A stretch of DNA of 64,000 nt from Pseudomonas protegens (GTDB lineage Bacteria > Pseudomonadota > Gammaproteobacteria > Pseudomonadales > Pseudomonadaceae): NCBI RefSeq assembly GCF_003363755.1, contig NZ_CP031396.1, forward strand, positions 3,318,501 through 3,382,500. Reading direction: 5' to 3'. Shown here piece by piece: positions 19,901 to 27,190 of this stretch. The notes below the pieces were generated by a model. It did not search any database, was not told the DNA's origin, and saw only the letters and a program-made list of their open reading frames with translations. Every line of letters starts with the position of its first letter. Position 1 is the stretch's first letter. The position numbers and the translations under genes were made by a program.

Positions 19901-20463
19901 TGGCTGTCCTGGGTGGTGTAGCGCCCGGCGGTGTCCAGCAATACCGCCTGGTCGGTGAACCACCAGTCGCAGTTGCGGGTGCCGCCGACGCCGCGCACGG
20001 CACCGGCCCCCAGCTGCGCGGCCAGGGGAAAATGCAGTCCGGAATTGACCAGCGCGGTGGTCTTGCCCGAGCCCGGTGGCCCGATGATCACGTACCACGG
20101 CAGCTCGTAGAGGTTGCGCCGCTCGTCACCGCCGAGCTTGGCCTTCTTCAACAGCGCCAGGGCTTCGTCCATGCGCTGGCGCAGGGCCGCCAGTTCCTCG
20201 GCGGTGGCCACGCTGTCCGGGTCCGGCGGGGTATCGGCGGCCAGGCTTTGCAGGACTTTGGCCGCGTGCCGGCGGGCCTGGATGATGCGAAACACCCGGT
20301 AGCCGATCCACACCGCGAAAATGACAATGATCAGCGCCCAACGCCGCCCTTCCGGCACCAGGAACTCCAGCAGCGGGCCAATGAACCAGATGATCAGGCT
20401 CAGGGCGATCAGCCCCAGCAGTGGAATCACCCAGCGCGTCACAAAACTGAAAAACGCCTTCAC
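16957..20463 (-). CDS. tssM: T6SS membrane-complex protein TssM (IcmF)
   Basis: Inner-membrane, periplasm-spanning core of the TssJLM complex. The 1168-aa protein has two N-terminal TM helices (about residues 11-35 and 42-58) and a cytoplasmic NTPase domain with Walker A GPPGSGKTT (128-136). A third TM helix lies at about 438-460, followed by a long periplasmic part that reaches TssJ and ends in a beta-rich domain (DGPWAWFRLLEQSDL). Unlike some TssM proteins, Walker A is intact. It overlaps tssL by 4 nt and tagF by 4 nt. Confidence 0.96.
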   Translation of the reverse strand: MKAFFSFVTRWVIPLLGLIALSLIIWFIGPLLEFLVPEGRRWALIIVIFAVWIGYRVFRIIQARRHAAKVLQSLAADTPPDPDSVATAEELAALRQRMDEALALLKKAKLGGDERRNLYELPWYVIIGPPGSGKTTALVNSGLHFPLAAQLGAGAVRGVGGTRNCDWWFTDQAVLLDTAGRYTTQDSHAAVDKAAWLGFLDLLKTQRSRRPIDGAFVAISLSDLLLSSEAERAAHAAAIRLRIQELYTQLGVRFPIYLMLTKLDLVPGFMEFFDSLSKEERAQVWGMTFALDDGKSGDSPLAQLPAELAALEQRLNERLVERLQQERDPARRDLIYGFPQQFAALKESLQGFLEGVFKPNAFEERVLLRGVYFTSGTQEGSPIDRLIGAMAQSMNLDRQHLARQTGTGRSYFIEKLFSAVAFAERGLVGVNPKVERRRKWIARGALAATVALVLVVSTLWIISYRANQAYIAQVDQRVGPVRQDVQSLSPAQRDVLAVLPLLNATRNLAGDAPGWAEGLGLYQGDMLEAEAASVYRKLLVAVFAPRLMTRIEEQLHSGGNSDFLYEGLKAYLMLADSEHYDPDFIKAWITLDWDRTLARDLPPEQRQALTGHLQALFEKHPPNARLDQRLIDDLRRQLQQLPVAQRVYDRVKRAKLPDGVPDFRLSEAGGRDAALVFTRKSGKPLSEPLSGLFTAKGYREGFLLASLNQAGTLAEEQWVLGRDQADQQNVASLAADVRRLYFQDYLRQWDALLADIDFVPITSVAQAADVLRILSGPTSPLKKLLVAVAKETDLQQEERLLAAQGQKVEGGVDQLKQRLGSLLGQEQAGNPAAVASSEDPVSAHFAELNSLVSKGEGEPAAIDGLLADMNALYVQVSAMVGASGDALLGEAKNQASAAAARVSLTAERQPPVVQGLVKSVVSSTTNTMMGGVRNQLNAAWVSEVVNVYRQSLSGRYPMSPGSSRDATLEDFGQFFGTGGVMDNYFRKYLQPYVNTSTTTWSWQPGAAQKLGISPGVLQTFQRASNIRDAFFRSSGGTQPAVRFELKPVAMDANISQFLLDLDGQQLSYDHGPSRPVAMQWPNPGSIGVVRLSIMPPSATGRSGITLDGPWAWFRLLEQSDLTATNSPDRFNLRLRVDGASISYELRASSAFNPFKSRVLSGFSLPERL

Positions 20464-21785
20464 TCGACTCCCTCCGCCAATACGCTGATTTCTACCCGAC
20501 GATTGCGCGCCCGCCCTTCAGCGGTGGCATTGGTTGCCAACGGCTCGGTGTCGCTGCGGCCTTCGGCGCTGAAGCGCTCCGGCTGGCCGGTCTTCGCTGC
20601 GAGAATCTGCAACACCGATTCGGCGCGGGCCTGGGACAGCTTCCAGTTGGACGGGAAGCGCAAGGTGGCGATCGGGCGGTTGTCGCTGTGGCCGGTGATG
20701 CGCACCTGGCCCTTGACCTTGCGCACCGCGTCGGCGATGCGCAGCATCAGCGGCTGATAGTCGTCGAGGATGCTGGCGCTGGCCGAGGCGAACAGCTCGT
20801 CGCCACGGATGGTCACCACCGAACGGTCGACGGCGTCTTCCACCGCCACCCGCCCGGCCTTGATGTCCTCGGCAAGAAAGCCCGCCAGGCGCGGACGCTC
20901 GACAATCTTGGGCTGGATCACTGGGCGGTCCAGGGTCTGCACCGGGATCTCGCCCAGGGCATGGATGTTCTTGAACACCGGCTCAGCGTCCGCCGCCAGC
21001 TTCAGGCGCAGGCCGAACAGCAGCGCCAGGAGCAGGGCCACACCGATGGCGATACCGACCCAGGGCGGCATGAACTGGGCCAGCCGGTCACGGGCCACGC
21101 TGACCCCGCGCCAATGCGGCGAGAGTTCGCGCTCGTGCTCGCCGCGGGCACTGCGGATGATCGCCGCAGTGCGCTCGCGCAGCGCTTCGAGCTGGCTGCG
21201 ACCGTCGATCATCACCCGGTAGCGGCCTTCGAAACCCAGGCACATGCACAGGTACAGCAGCTCCAGCAGGTACAGGCGCTCGCGGGGGCTCTGCAGGCAG
21301 TGCTCCAGCAACTGGAAGACCTTCTCGCCGCCCCAGGCTTCGTTGTGCACGGTGATCAGCAGACTCTGCTTGCCCCAGTCGCTGGTGCTGCCCCAGGGGG
21401 TGCTGAGCACCGCTTCATCCAGGGCAGTGCACAGCGCATAGCGCGCCAGCAGCACATCGTTGCGCGGCACGCCAGCGGCCTCGGCCCGCTCCTCGAACTG
21501 GCGCAGGTAGGCCAGCAGTTGCGCCCGCAGGCTGGCCGGGGCCGGATGGGCCAGGGTGTTGCGCAGCCGGGTGAGCAAGGCCAGCAGCGGGCCGGCAGCA
21601 CTCTCCAGGGGGTTCAGGCCCTGGGCCTGGCCGGCCGGCAGCGGCGCCGCCGGCATGGCCAGGGACGGCGCTGGCGCCGGAGCCGGACGCCCGGGCTCGG
21701 GAGCACGGCCACCGGGGCGCGGCATGAATTGGGTGCGGTCATTGGCCGGGGACGGCTGCCCTGCCGAATCGTCGAAAGGATGCAT
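20460..21785 (-). CDS. tssL: T6SS membrane-complex protein TssL with C-terminal OmpA domain
   Basis: DotU/IcmH-type subunit fused to a peptidoglycan-binding OmpA-like domain. The 441-aa protein has a Pro/Ala-rich N-terminus (about residues 1-60) and a cytoplasmic TssL domain (LDEAVLSTPWG, LELLYLCMCLGFEGRYRV). One TM helix (about 241-261) follows, then a periplasmic OmpA domain at about 320-438 with ITGHSDNRP, LSQARAESV and GRARNRRVEI motifs. This specialised TssL means no separate TagL-type anchor is needed. Confidence 0.95.
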   Translation of the reverse strand: MHPFDDSAGQPSPANDRTQFMPRPGGRAPEPGRPAPAPAPSLAMPAAPLPAGQAQGLNPLESAAGPLLALLTRLRNTLAHPAPASLRAQLLAYLRQFEERAEAAGVPRNDVLLARYALCTALDEAVLSTPWGSTSDWGKQSLLITVHNEAWGGEKVFQLLEHCLQSPRERLYLLELLYLCMCLGFEGRYRVMIDGRSQLEALRERTAAIIRSARGEHERELSPHWRGVSVARDRLAQFMPPWVGIAIGVALLLALLFGLRLKLAADAEPVFKNIHALGEIPVQTLDRPVIQPKIVERPRLAGFLAEDIKAGRVAVEDAVDRSVVTIRGDELFASASASILDDYQPLMLRIADAVRKVKGQVRITGHSDNRPIATLRFPSNWKLSQARAESVLQILAAKTGQPERFSAEGRSDTEPLATNATAEGRARNRRVEISVLAEGVE

Positions 21786-21791
21786 CGCGAC

Positions 21792-23126
21792 TTATCCTCG
21801 AATGGCCCAGAAGGCCAGGTTCAAGCCCGGGAATTCCCCGGCGACGTGGAACGCGAAGCCGCCGGAATGAACCAGCTGCTTCCAGTGCTCGCTGCCACGG
21901 TCGAGCTCGTAGTAGGTGGAGCCGGCGTGATACGGCAACTGCCGTGGCGCCACCGGCAGCGGCAACAGGCCGATGCCCGGCAACTGCAGGTTGACCAGAT
22001 CGCGGATGTGCTCCACCGAGCCCACTTTGCTCTGCTGGGCAAAGCGCCCGCGCAGGGTCTCGCCGGGCACGTCGGCGCGCACCACCAGGATGAAGCTGGC
22101 GCTCTCCAGCAGGGTGCGGTCGGCCAGCATCGCCACGTGCACGCCATAGGCTTTCTCGACGATCGGGATCGGCGTCGCCTTGCTGTCGATCAGCATCGAC
22201 AGGGCCTCGCGCAGGGCCTGCATCACCGGGGCAAAACTCAGGGCCAGCTCATCGTGCTGGTACTGCGGGTACTCAGCGGGACGTCGAGCGCTGTTGGAGA
22301 AGGTCGAGAATTCACCGGCCAGGCTCACCAGCTCGCTGTACAGGCGCTCGGGGTGCAGCGGGCTGATCTGGTTCAGGTGGCTGACCAGCGGCTGGGCGCG
22401 GTTGACCAGTTGCAGCAGCATGAAGTCGGCGATTTCCGAAGCGCCTCCGGCCCCCGAAGCCACCACCCGTCCGGCCAGGGCTTCGCCCCGCTGGTGCAGC
22501 AGGCCCAGCAGCTCGCTGCGAAAGGCGCTCAAGGGCTTGGACGCGGCCACATCCAGCAGCGGCGGGATGTAGCTGTCATCCAGCACCAGGGCACGGTCGG
22601 CGCGCTTTTCCTTGACCCGCACCACACCGATGGCGGCGTAGTCGCTGAGGCCGTCCGCCGCGGTCAGCAGGCGCAAGGCCCGGGAACCCACCGCCACCGG
22701 CGCACGGTTTTCAAAGGGGGCGTTGTCGTCCCGCACCTCGCGCACCTGGCTCAGGTAGCGGGCAGCGCCCAGTTCCTCGCCTTCGTCCACGGTATCCCGG
22801 GCGCCAGCGCGCTTGAGCGGCAGCGCCAGGTACACCAGGCCATCGCGCAGGCTGTCGTCGATGCTCAGCGGGCTCGGCGCCAGGTCGTCATGGGGAATGT
22901 TGAACGGTGTGCCGTCGGGCAACAGGCCGCGGGCGCTGACAATGGCCAGCTTGCCCTGGGCCAGCAGGCCCTGATCGATACGCAGCTCGGAGAATCCCCA
23001 GGCCCCCGCCGACAGCGGACGGCTGCGGGCATCGATGAGGTTTTCCAGGTAACGGTCATGCTGCTGGAAGTGCTGGGTTCCAATGAACATGCCTTCCGAC
23101 CAGACCACGCGATTGTTCCAGGACAT
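21792..23126 (-). CDS. tssK: T6SS baseplate protein TssK
   Basis: TssK trimers connect the baseplate to TssL/TssM. The 444-aa product starts MSWNNRVVWSEGMFIGTQHF, the conserved family opening, and ends with the receptor-binding part typical of TssK (YELDRGSEHWKQLVHSGGFA). It lies between tssJ (15 nt upstream) and tssL (6 nt downstream) in a compact operon. Confidence 0.96.
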   Translation of the reverse strand: MSWNNRVVWSEGMFIGTQHFQQHDRYLENLIDARSRPLSAGAWGFSELRIDQGLLAQGKLAIVSARGLLPDGTPFNIPHDDLAPSPLSIDDSLRDGLVYLALPLKRAGARDTVDEGEELGAARYLSQVREVRDDNAPFENRAPVAVGSRALRLLTAADGLSDYAAIGVVRVKEKRADRALVLDDSYIPPLLDVAASKPLSAFRSELLGLLHQRGEALAGRVVASGAGGASEIADFMLLQLVNRAQPLVSHLNQISPLHPERLYSELVSLAGEFSTFSNSARRPAEYPQYQHDELALSFAPVMQALREALSMLIDSKATPIPIVEKAYGVHVAMLADRTLLESASFILVVRADVPGETLRGRFAQQSKVGSVEHIRDLVNLQLPGIGLLPLPVAPRQLPYHAGSTYYELDRGSEHWKQLVHSGGFAFHVAGEFPGLNLAFWAIRG

Positions 23127-23141
23127 GGTTGCTCCGATTGC

Positions 23142-23648
23142 CTATTGGGCAGGGCTGGATGGGGGGGCCACGAGCTCGGCGCTGATCGCGCGGACATCGA
23201 GGACGATCTGATACTGATTGTTCAGGCGCTGCGCCGTGTTGACCCCGACTCGCCACAGGGCCTGGTCCACTTCGCGATAGCCCACCAACAGGCCGACCTG
23301 ACGGGTGGCCGGGTCCAGGGTGCGCTTGAGGGTGAACTGGTCGCCGGGCTTGACCAGCACTTCATCCTGGTCGATGAGGTCCGGGCCCAGGGTGGCCGGG
23401 GCCCGCTCCGCCAGGGCGAAGTAGTCAGCGCGCATGAAGGTGGCCGGGTTCTTGAGTTCGAAGATCCGCACCCGCACCGGGGTGCTCAGGCCGTCAGGGC
23501 CCGGGTTGAGCCCGGCCACGGCCTGGAAACGCAGCTCCACGGTGGTGGCGCCAGGTTCGTCCTTGGCCGGCTCGGCGGGCGTTGGTGCGTCCTTGGCACA
23601 GGCTGCCAGTACCAGCATGGCGACCAATGTCAGTAATCGTTGAATCAT
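23142..23648 (-). CDS. tssJ: T6SS outer-membrane lipoprotein TssJ
   Basis: The 168-aa lipoprotein has a signal ending at the lipobox LAAC (lipidated Cys17), and the next residues (Ala-Lys) fit outer-membrane sorting. The mature part is the transthyretin-like TssJ domain that docks TssM (LRFQAVAGLNPGPDGLSTPV, RIFELKNPATFMRADYFAL, VGLLVGYREVDQALWR). It lies 64 nt downstream of fha and directly upstream of tssK. Confidence 0.95.
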   Translation of the reverse strand: MIQRLLTLVAMLVLAACAKDAPTPAEPAKDEPGATTVELRFQAVAGLNPGPDGLSTPVRVRIFELKNPATFMRADYFALAERAPATLGPDLIDQDEVLVKPGDQFTLKRTLDPATRQVGLLVGYREVDQALWRVGVNTAQRLNNQYQIVLDVRAISAELVAPPSSPAQ

Positions 23649-23712
23649 CCTGCGTCCTCAATGACGTGTCAGCTGTCCGTGTATCCGTGTGTTCGGGGGG
23701 TTCCAGGCGCGC

Positions 23713-25164
23713 TCAGGAACGGCGCAGCCGGTGGGTATGCTCTTCGTAGGCGCGACTGAATTCACGACCGAAAAGGTCCTGGAAATCGTCCTGGGCTTCT
23801 TGGGAAATCTGTTTGTAGAGCGCCGTGAACTGCTGCCAGTTCTGCGCCTGCCGCGAACCGCTGAACAGGTTGCCCAGGCCACCGGGACGGGCCATGCGGG
23901 CTTCCAGCTCAGTGGGTTCGAAGCGCCCCAGCAGGTGTTTGATCGCGGCTTCCACGCCGGCCATGACGGCCAGCTGGTGAGCCCGCAAATCGTCGAAGCT
24001 CTCCTGCACCGCCTGGTCCGGGGCCATGAACGCCTGGTTGCTGTGGCGCAACAGCAGGAGCATGGCTTCGTCCACGTTAGGGGCGAACTTCAGCGGGTTG
24101 TTTTCCACCGGGCGGATCATGGTCTGCTGCATGCGGAACTCGCCCTTGAGGCTGCTGCGGGCACGCAACACATCGATCAGGCCTTCCACCATCAAGCGGT
24201 AGCTGCGCCCCAGGCTTTCCATCTGCGCCTGGGCCTGCTGCGGGTCGATGCGCAGTTGGTCCAGCCCGGCGCCCCGCAGGAAGGCTTGCAACAGGTCGGT
24301 GTGTGGCTCCGGCTCGGCCGCTGGCGAAACAGGAGCCGCAGGGGCGACAGGGGCAACGGGCACCACGGCTGCGACCTCGATCGGTTGCGGCTGCGGTGGT
24401 ACTGCACTGAACTCAGCGACGCTGGCAAAGGGGTCCGGGACAACAGGCGGCGCTGCCACTGGCGCTGCGCTCGCCACCGGAGCCGGTCGGGCCGGTGTTT
24501 CGCCGAACAGGTCCCAGTCCTCCGGAATCACCGCCGCGCCCTGGGGCGCAGCCGGCTGAGGCGCAGCTACGGGCTGAGGCACGGTGGTGGGGGTCGGCGG
24601 GCGAAAGTCGTGCTGCTCGGCGGGCACATGATCGGGCTGAGTGGCCGGAGGCGTGGCGCTCGGAGTCAGGAAATCGAACAGGTCAGGAAAGGTGTCCTGG
24701 GCAGAAGCCCCCTGAAAATGCGCCACCGGCGCCATGGCAATCGGCTCGATCGGCGTGGGAGGCGACGAGTGGCGCCCCATCAGCGCTTCGAAACTGTTGG
24801 AGCTGTCCCCGGAAAAGGCCTCAACCTGGGCACGATTGAGACTGAAATCGATCCGCGCACTGATTTCATAATCGCCAATGCGAATAACCTCGCCATCTTC
24901 CAATGGCTCACTGCTACCCCGGCGCATACGAATACCGGCACGGACTAACTCCACACCATTAGTACTGTTATCGGTCAAATAATAACGGCCATCCTTGTAT
25001 TGGATGACACAATGTCGCGCTGAAACTAAGCGCTCGGGATCAGGAAGTACCCAGTCATTATCGGAACTGCGGCCAATTGCCATCATTCCCTGATCCATTA
25101 GTTTCTCAGGGCATTGACCAGGGGTGATCTTGTGATAACTAGTGATAGTCAAACACAGCGACAT
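23713..25164 (-). CDS. fha1: T6SS forkhead-associated scaffold Fha (TagH)
   Basis: Substrate of PpkA; when phosphorylated it promotes T6SS assembly. The 483-aa protein has an N-terminal FHA phosphothreonine-binding domain at about residues 25-100 (IGRSSDNDWVLPD, VSARHCVIQ, LTDNSTNGVEL). A Pro/Ala-rich linker follows at about 150-290, then a conserved C-terminal domain (LLQAFLRGAGLDQLRIDP to DLFGREFSRAYEEHTHRLRR). It is the first gene of the leftward operon. The first ~330 coding bases are clearly AT-richer than the rest. The ribosome binding site doubles as an Rsm-type motif. Confidence 0.93.
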   Translation of the reverse strand: MSLCLTITSYHKITPGQCPEKLMDQGMMAIGRSSDNDWVLPDPERLVSARHCVIQYKDGRYYLTDNSTNGVELVRAGIRMRRGSSEPLEDGEVIRIGDYEISARIDFSLNRAQVEAFSGDSSNSFEALMGRHSSPPTPIEPIAMAPVAHFQGASAQDTFPDLFDFLTPSATPPATQPDHVPAEQHDFRPPTPTTVPQPVAAPQPAAPQGAAVIPEDWDLFGETPARPAPVASAAPVAAPPVVPDPFASVAEFSAVPPQPQPIEVAAVVPVAPVAPAAPVSPAAEPEPHTDLLQAFLRGAGLDQLRIDPQQAQAQMESLGRSYRLMVEGLIDVLRARSSLKGEFRMQQTMIRPVENNPLKFAPNVDEAMLLLLRHSNQAFMAPDQAVQESFDDLRAHQLAVMAGVEAAIKHLLGRFEPTELEARMARPGGLGNLFSGSRQAQNWQQFTALYKQISQEAQDDFQDLFGREFSRAYEEHTHRLRRS

Positions 25165-25557
25165 TGCGCCTCCTTGCTGTACTTCCGCGTGCGAACCGGC
25201 GGCGGGGAAAAAGTTCCGTAAAAAAAAGAAAAACCCGCAAAAAATCCTTTAAACAGCACCGTTCACAGCATGATCGCTCAACTTAAACTACACAGATGAC
25301 AAAAGCCTTTCGTCCCGCCCCAATCTGACTCGCCGGTCAAGGAACTAAGTAAGTCGACATAACAGTGTCATGCGGGGCGAATAGCTTACCTTGACAAGCC
25401 ACAACTACTACACCAAAAATGCACAACTTCTTGAACACGGATGATGGCTCACTAGTATCAATGAGTCCATGTTAACCAAGAAATGTGCGCGAGTTCACAA
25501 ACAACTAGTGCATTAATTGCCTGACTGTCCTGCAGGCTGATAGGGAGATCGAACCAG
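25165..25557. promoter_or_regulatory. AT-rich divergent control region between fha and tssA
   Basis: 393 nt without a gene separate the two halves of the T6SS. The region is much AT-richer than its surroundings, with several A-tracts near 25216-25252. On the plus strand TTGAAC (25431-25436) and TAGTAT (25454-25459) are spaced 17 nt and make a plausible sigma70 promoter for tssA about 100 nt upstream of its start. A perfect TTGACA at 25391 has no good -10 partner. I see no clear sigma54 signature. AT-richness makes MvaT/MvaU (H-NS-type) binding plausible. Confidence 0.6.
25169..25176 (-). promoter_or_regulatory. Rsm (CsrA-type) motif overlapping the fha ribosome binding site
   Basis: Read on the minus strand, CAAGGAGG lies 4 nt before the fha ATG and is its Shine-Dalgarno. 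It matches the RsmA/CsrA core CANGGANG exactly. A second GGA lies 7 nt further upstream (25184-25186). RsmA repression of HSI-I translation is established in P. aeruginosa; binding here is inferred. Confidence 0.5.
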
Positions 25558-26577
25558 GTGGATGTACCGATGTTGCTCGCCGCTATTTCAGCAACTTCGC
25601 CTTGTGGCGAAGACCTGGAATATGACGCGGATTTCTTGCACTTGGAGCGGGCCGCACAAGGCCAGCCCGAGCGCAGCATGGGCGACTCGATCCTGCCGGC
25701 CGAGCCGCCGGACTGGCGCAGCGTCCAGCAACAGAGCCTGGACTTGCTGGCCCGCAGCAAAGACCTGCGCATCACCCATTTCCTCCTGCAAAGTACCCTG
25801 GCCCTTGAAGGCCTGCCGGGCCTGGCCACCAGTCTCGACCTGATCAACGGTTTGCTCCGTGATTACTGGGCCGAGCTGCACCCGCGCCTGGACGCCGACG
25901 ACGACAACGATCCCACGGTGCGGATCAATGCCCTGGCCGGCCTGGCAGCAGACTCCACTATCGGCCTGTTGCGCGAAGCCATCCTCACCCGTTCCCGGAC
26001 CTTCGGCCCGGTGAGCGTGCGCGCGGCGCTGAACGCCGCCGGCCTGCAGCACTTCTCGGGCGAAAGCCTGGGTTCCGATCACTTGGCCGGGGCCCTGCAA
26101 GACAGCGACCCAGAGCACCTGGAAGCCATTCGCCACGCCTTGAGCAGCGCTCGCTCGGCGGCCGAATCCATCGAAAAGCAGGTCAGCGAACAAGTGGGTT
26201 CCGCCAGCGGCGTTGACCTCAGCGCCCTCAAGCAGCCCCTGCGCCTGGCGCTGCAGGTGCTAAGCCTGCACGCCCCGCAAACCAGCGAAAGCCCGGCCGA
26301 TGAGCCCGCCGAAGCCCCCGCGAACGAGGCCGGCAACGCGCCCGTGGCGCCAGCCGCAACGCGGATTTCCGGCGAGATCAACAGCCGTGAGGACGTGCTG
26401 CGCAGCCTTGACCGGCTGCTGGCCTACTACAGCCGTCACGAGCCTTCGAGCCCGCTGCCGGTGCTGCTCAACCGAGCCAAGAATCTGGTCAACGCCGATT
26501 TCGCGGCCATCGTGCGCAACCTGATTCCCGATGGCATGTCCCAATTTGAAAACCTGCGCGGCCCCGAATCCGACTAA
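25558..26577 (+). CDS. tssA: T6SS protein TssA
   Basis: TssA guides baseplate and tail assembly. The 339-aa product carries the ImpA-type N-terminal domain with the hallmark SPCGEDLEYD (about residues 14-23). The C-terminal ring-forming region includes INSREDVLRSLDRLLAYY and the terminal PLPVLLNRAKNLVNADF. The GTG at 25558 is chosen because AGGGAG (25542-25547) is 10 nt upstream; the ATG at 25570 would be too far from it. First gene of the rightward operon. Confidence 0.94.
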   Translation: MDVPMLLAAISATSPCGEDLEYDADFLHLERAAQGQPERSMGDSILPAEPPDWRSVQQQSLDLLARSKDLRITHFLLQSTLALEGLPGLATSLDLINGLLRDYWAELHPRLDADDDNDPTVRINALAGLAADSTIGLLREAILTRSRTFGPVSVRAALNAAGLQHFSGESLGSDHLAGALQDSDPEHLEAIRHALSSARSAAESIEKQVSEQVGSASGVDLSALKQPLRLALQVLSLHAPQTSESPADEPAEAPANEAGNAPVAPAATRISGEINSREDVLRSLDRLLAYYSRHEPSSPLPVLLNRAKNLVNADFAAIVRNLIPDGMSQFENLRGPESD

Positions 26578-26658
26578 CCCCGGTACGGCCGAACAGTATC
26601 GTCAGCGGCAATCACCGACCGACGCCAACACCGTCGCAACAGCGACCAGGAGCACAAC

Positions 26659-27174
26659 GTGGCGAAGCAAAGTTCTCAAAAGTTCATCGCGCGCAACCGC
26701 GCGCCCCGGGTGCAGATCGAGTACGACGTCGAACTCTACGGCGCCGAGAAAAAGGTCCAGCTGCCCTTCGTCATGGGCGTGATGGCTGACCTGGCCGGCA
26801 AGCCTGCAGAGCCTCTGGCGGCGGTGGCCGATCGCAAGTTCCTGGAAATCGACGTCGACAACTTCGACTCGCGCCTCAAGGCCATGCAGCCACGGGTCGC
26901 GTTCCACGTGCCCAACGAACTGACCGGCGAAGGCAACCTGAGCCTGGACATCACCTTCGAGAGCATGGACGACTTCAGCCCCGCCGCGGTGGCACGCAAG
27001 GTCGACTCCCTGAACCAGCTGCTGGAGGCCCGTACCCAACTGGCCAACCTGCTGACCTACATGGACGGCAAGACCGGCGCTGAAGAAATCATCATGAAAG
27101 CCATCAAGGATCCGGCGTTGCTCCAGGCCCTGGCGAGTGCGCCAAAACCTGTGGACTCCGAGCCGAACGCGTAA
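26659..27174 (+). CDS. tssB: T6SS sheath small subunit TssB (VipA)
   Basis: Forms the contractile sheath with TssC. The 171-aa sequence begins MAKQSSQKFIARNRAPRVQI, then VELYGAEKKVQLPFVMGVMADL and RKFLEIDVDNFD, all diagnostic. The start is GTG with AGGAG 6 nt upstream. The C-terminal tail (KAIKDPALLQALA) is like HSI-I TssB. Confidence 0.97.
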   Translation: MAKQSSQKFIARNRAPRVQIEYDVELYGAEKKVQLPFVMGVMADLAGKPAEPLAAVADRKFLEIDVDNFDSRLKAMQPRVAFHVPNELTGEGNLSLDITFESMDDFSPAAVARKVDSLNQLLEARTQLANLLTYMDGKTGAEEIIMKAIKDPALLQALASAPKPVDSEPNA

Positions 27175-27190
27175 ATCAGGACCAACGATC

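Noticed and set aside
17110..20757. 1215-aa open frame on the plus strand
   Set aside because: It is antisense to tssM and tssL. High GC at third positions leaves long stop-free shadows; the composition (His/Gln/Gly-rich, no domain) is not protein-like.
20688..23636. 982-aa plus-strand frame over tssL-tssK-tssJ
   Set aside because: Antisense shadow that spans three well-supported genes.
25391..25420. TTGACA at 25391 as a main promoter
   Set aside because: No acceptable -10 hexamer at 16-18 nt; the TTGAAC/TAGTAT pair downstream is better.
25165..25557. sigma54 promoter in the divergent spacer
   Set aside because: No GG-10nt-GC element of the TGGCAC/TTGC type was found on either strand.
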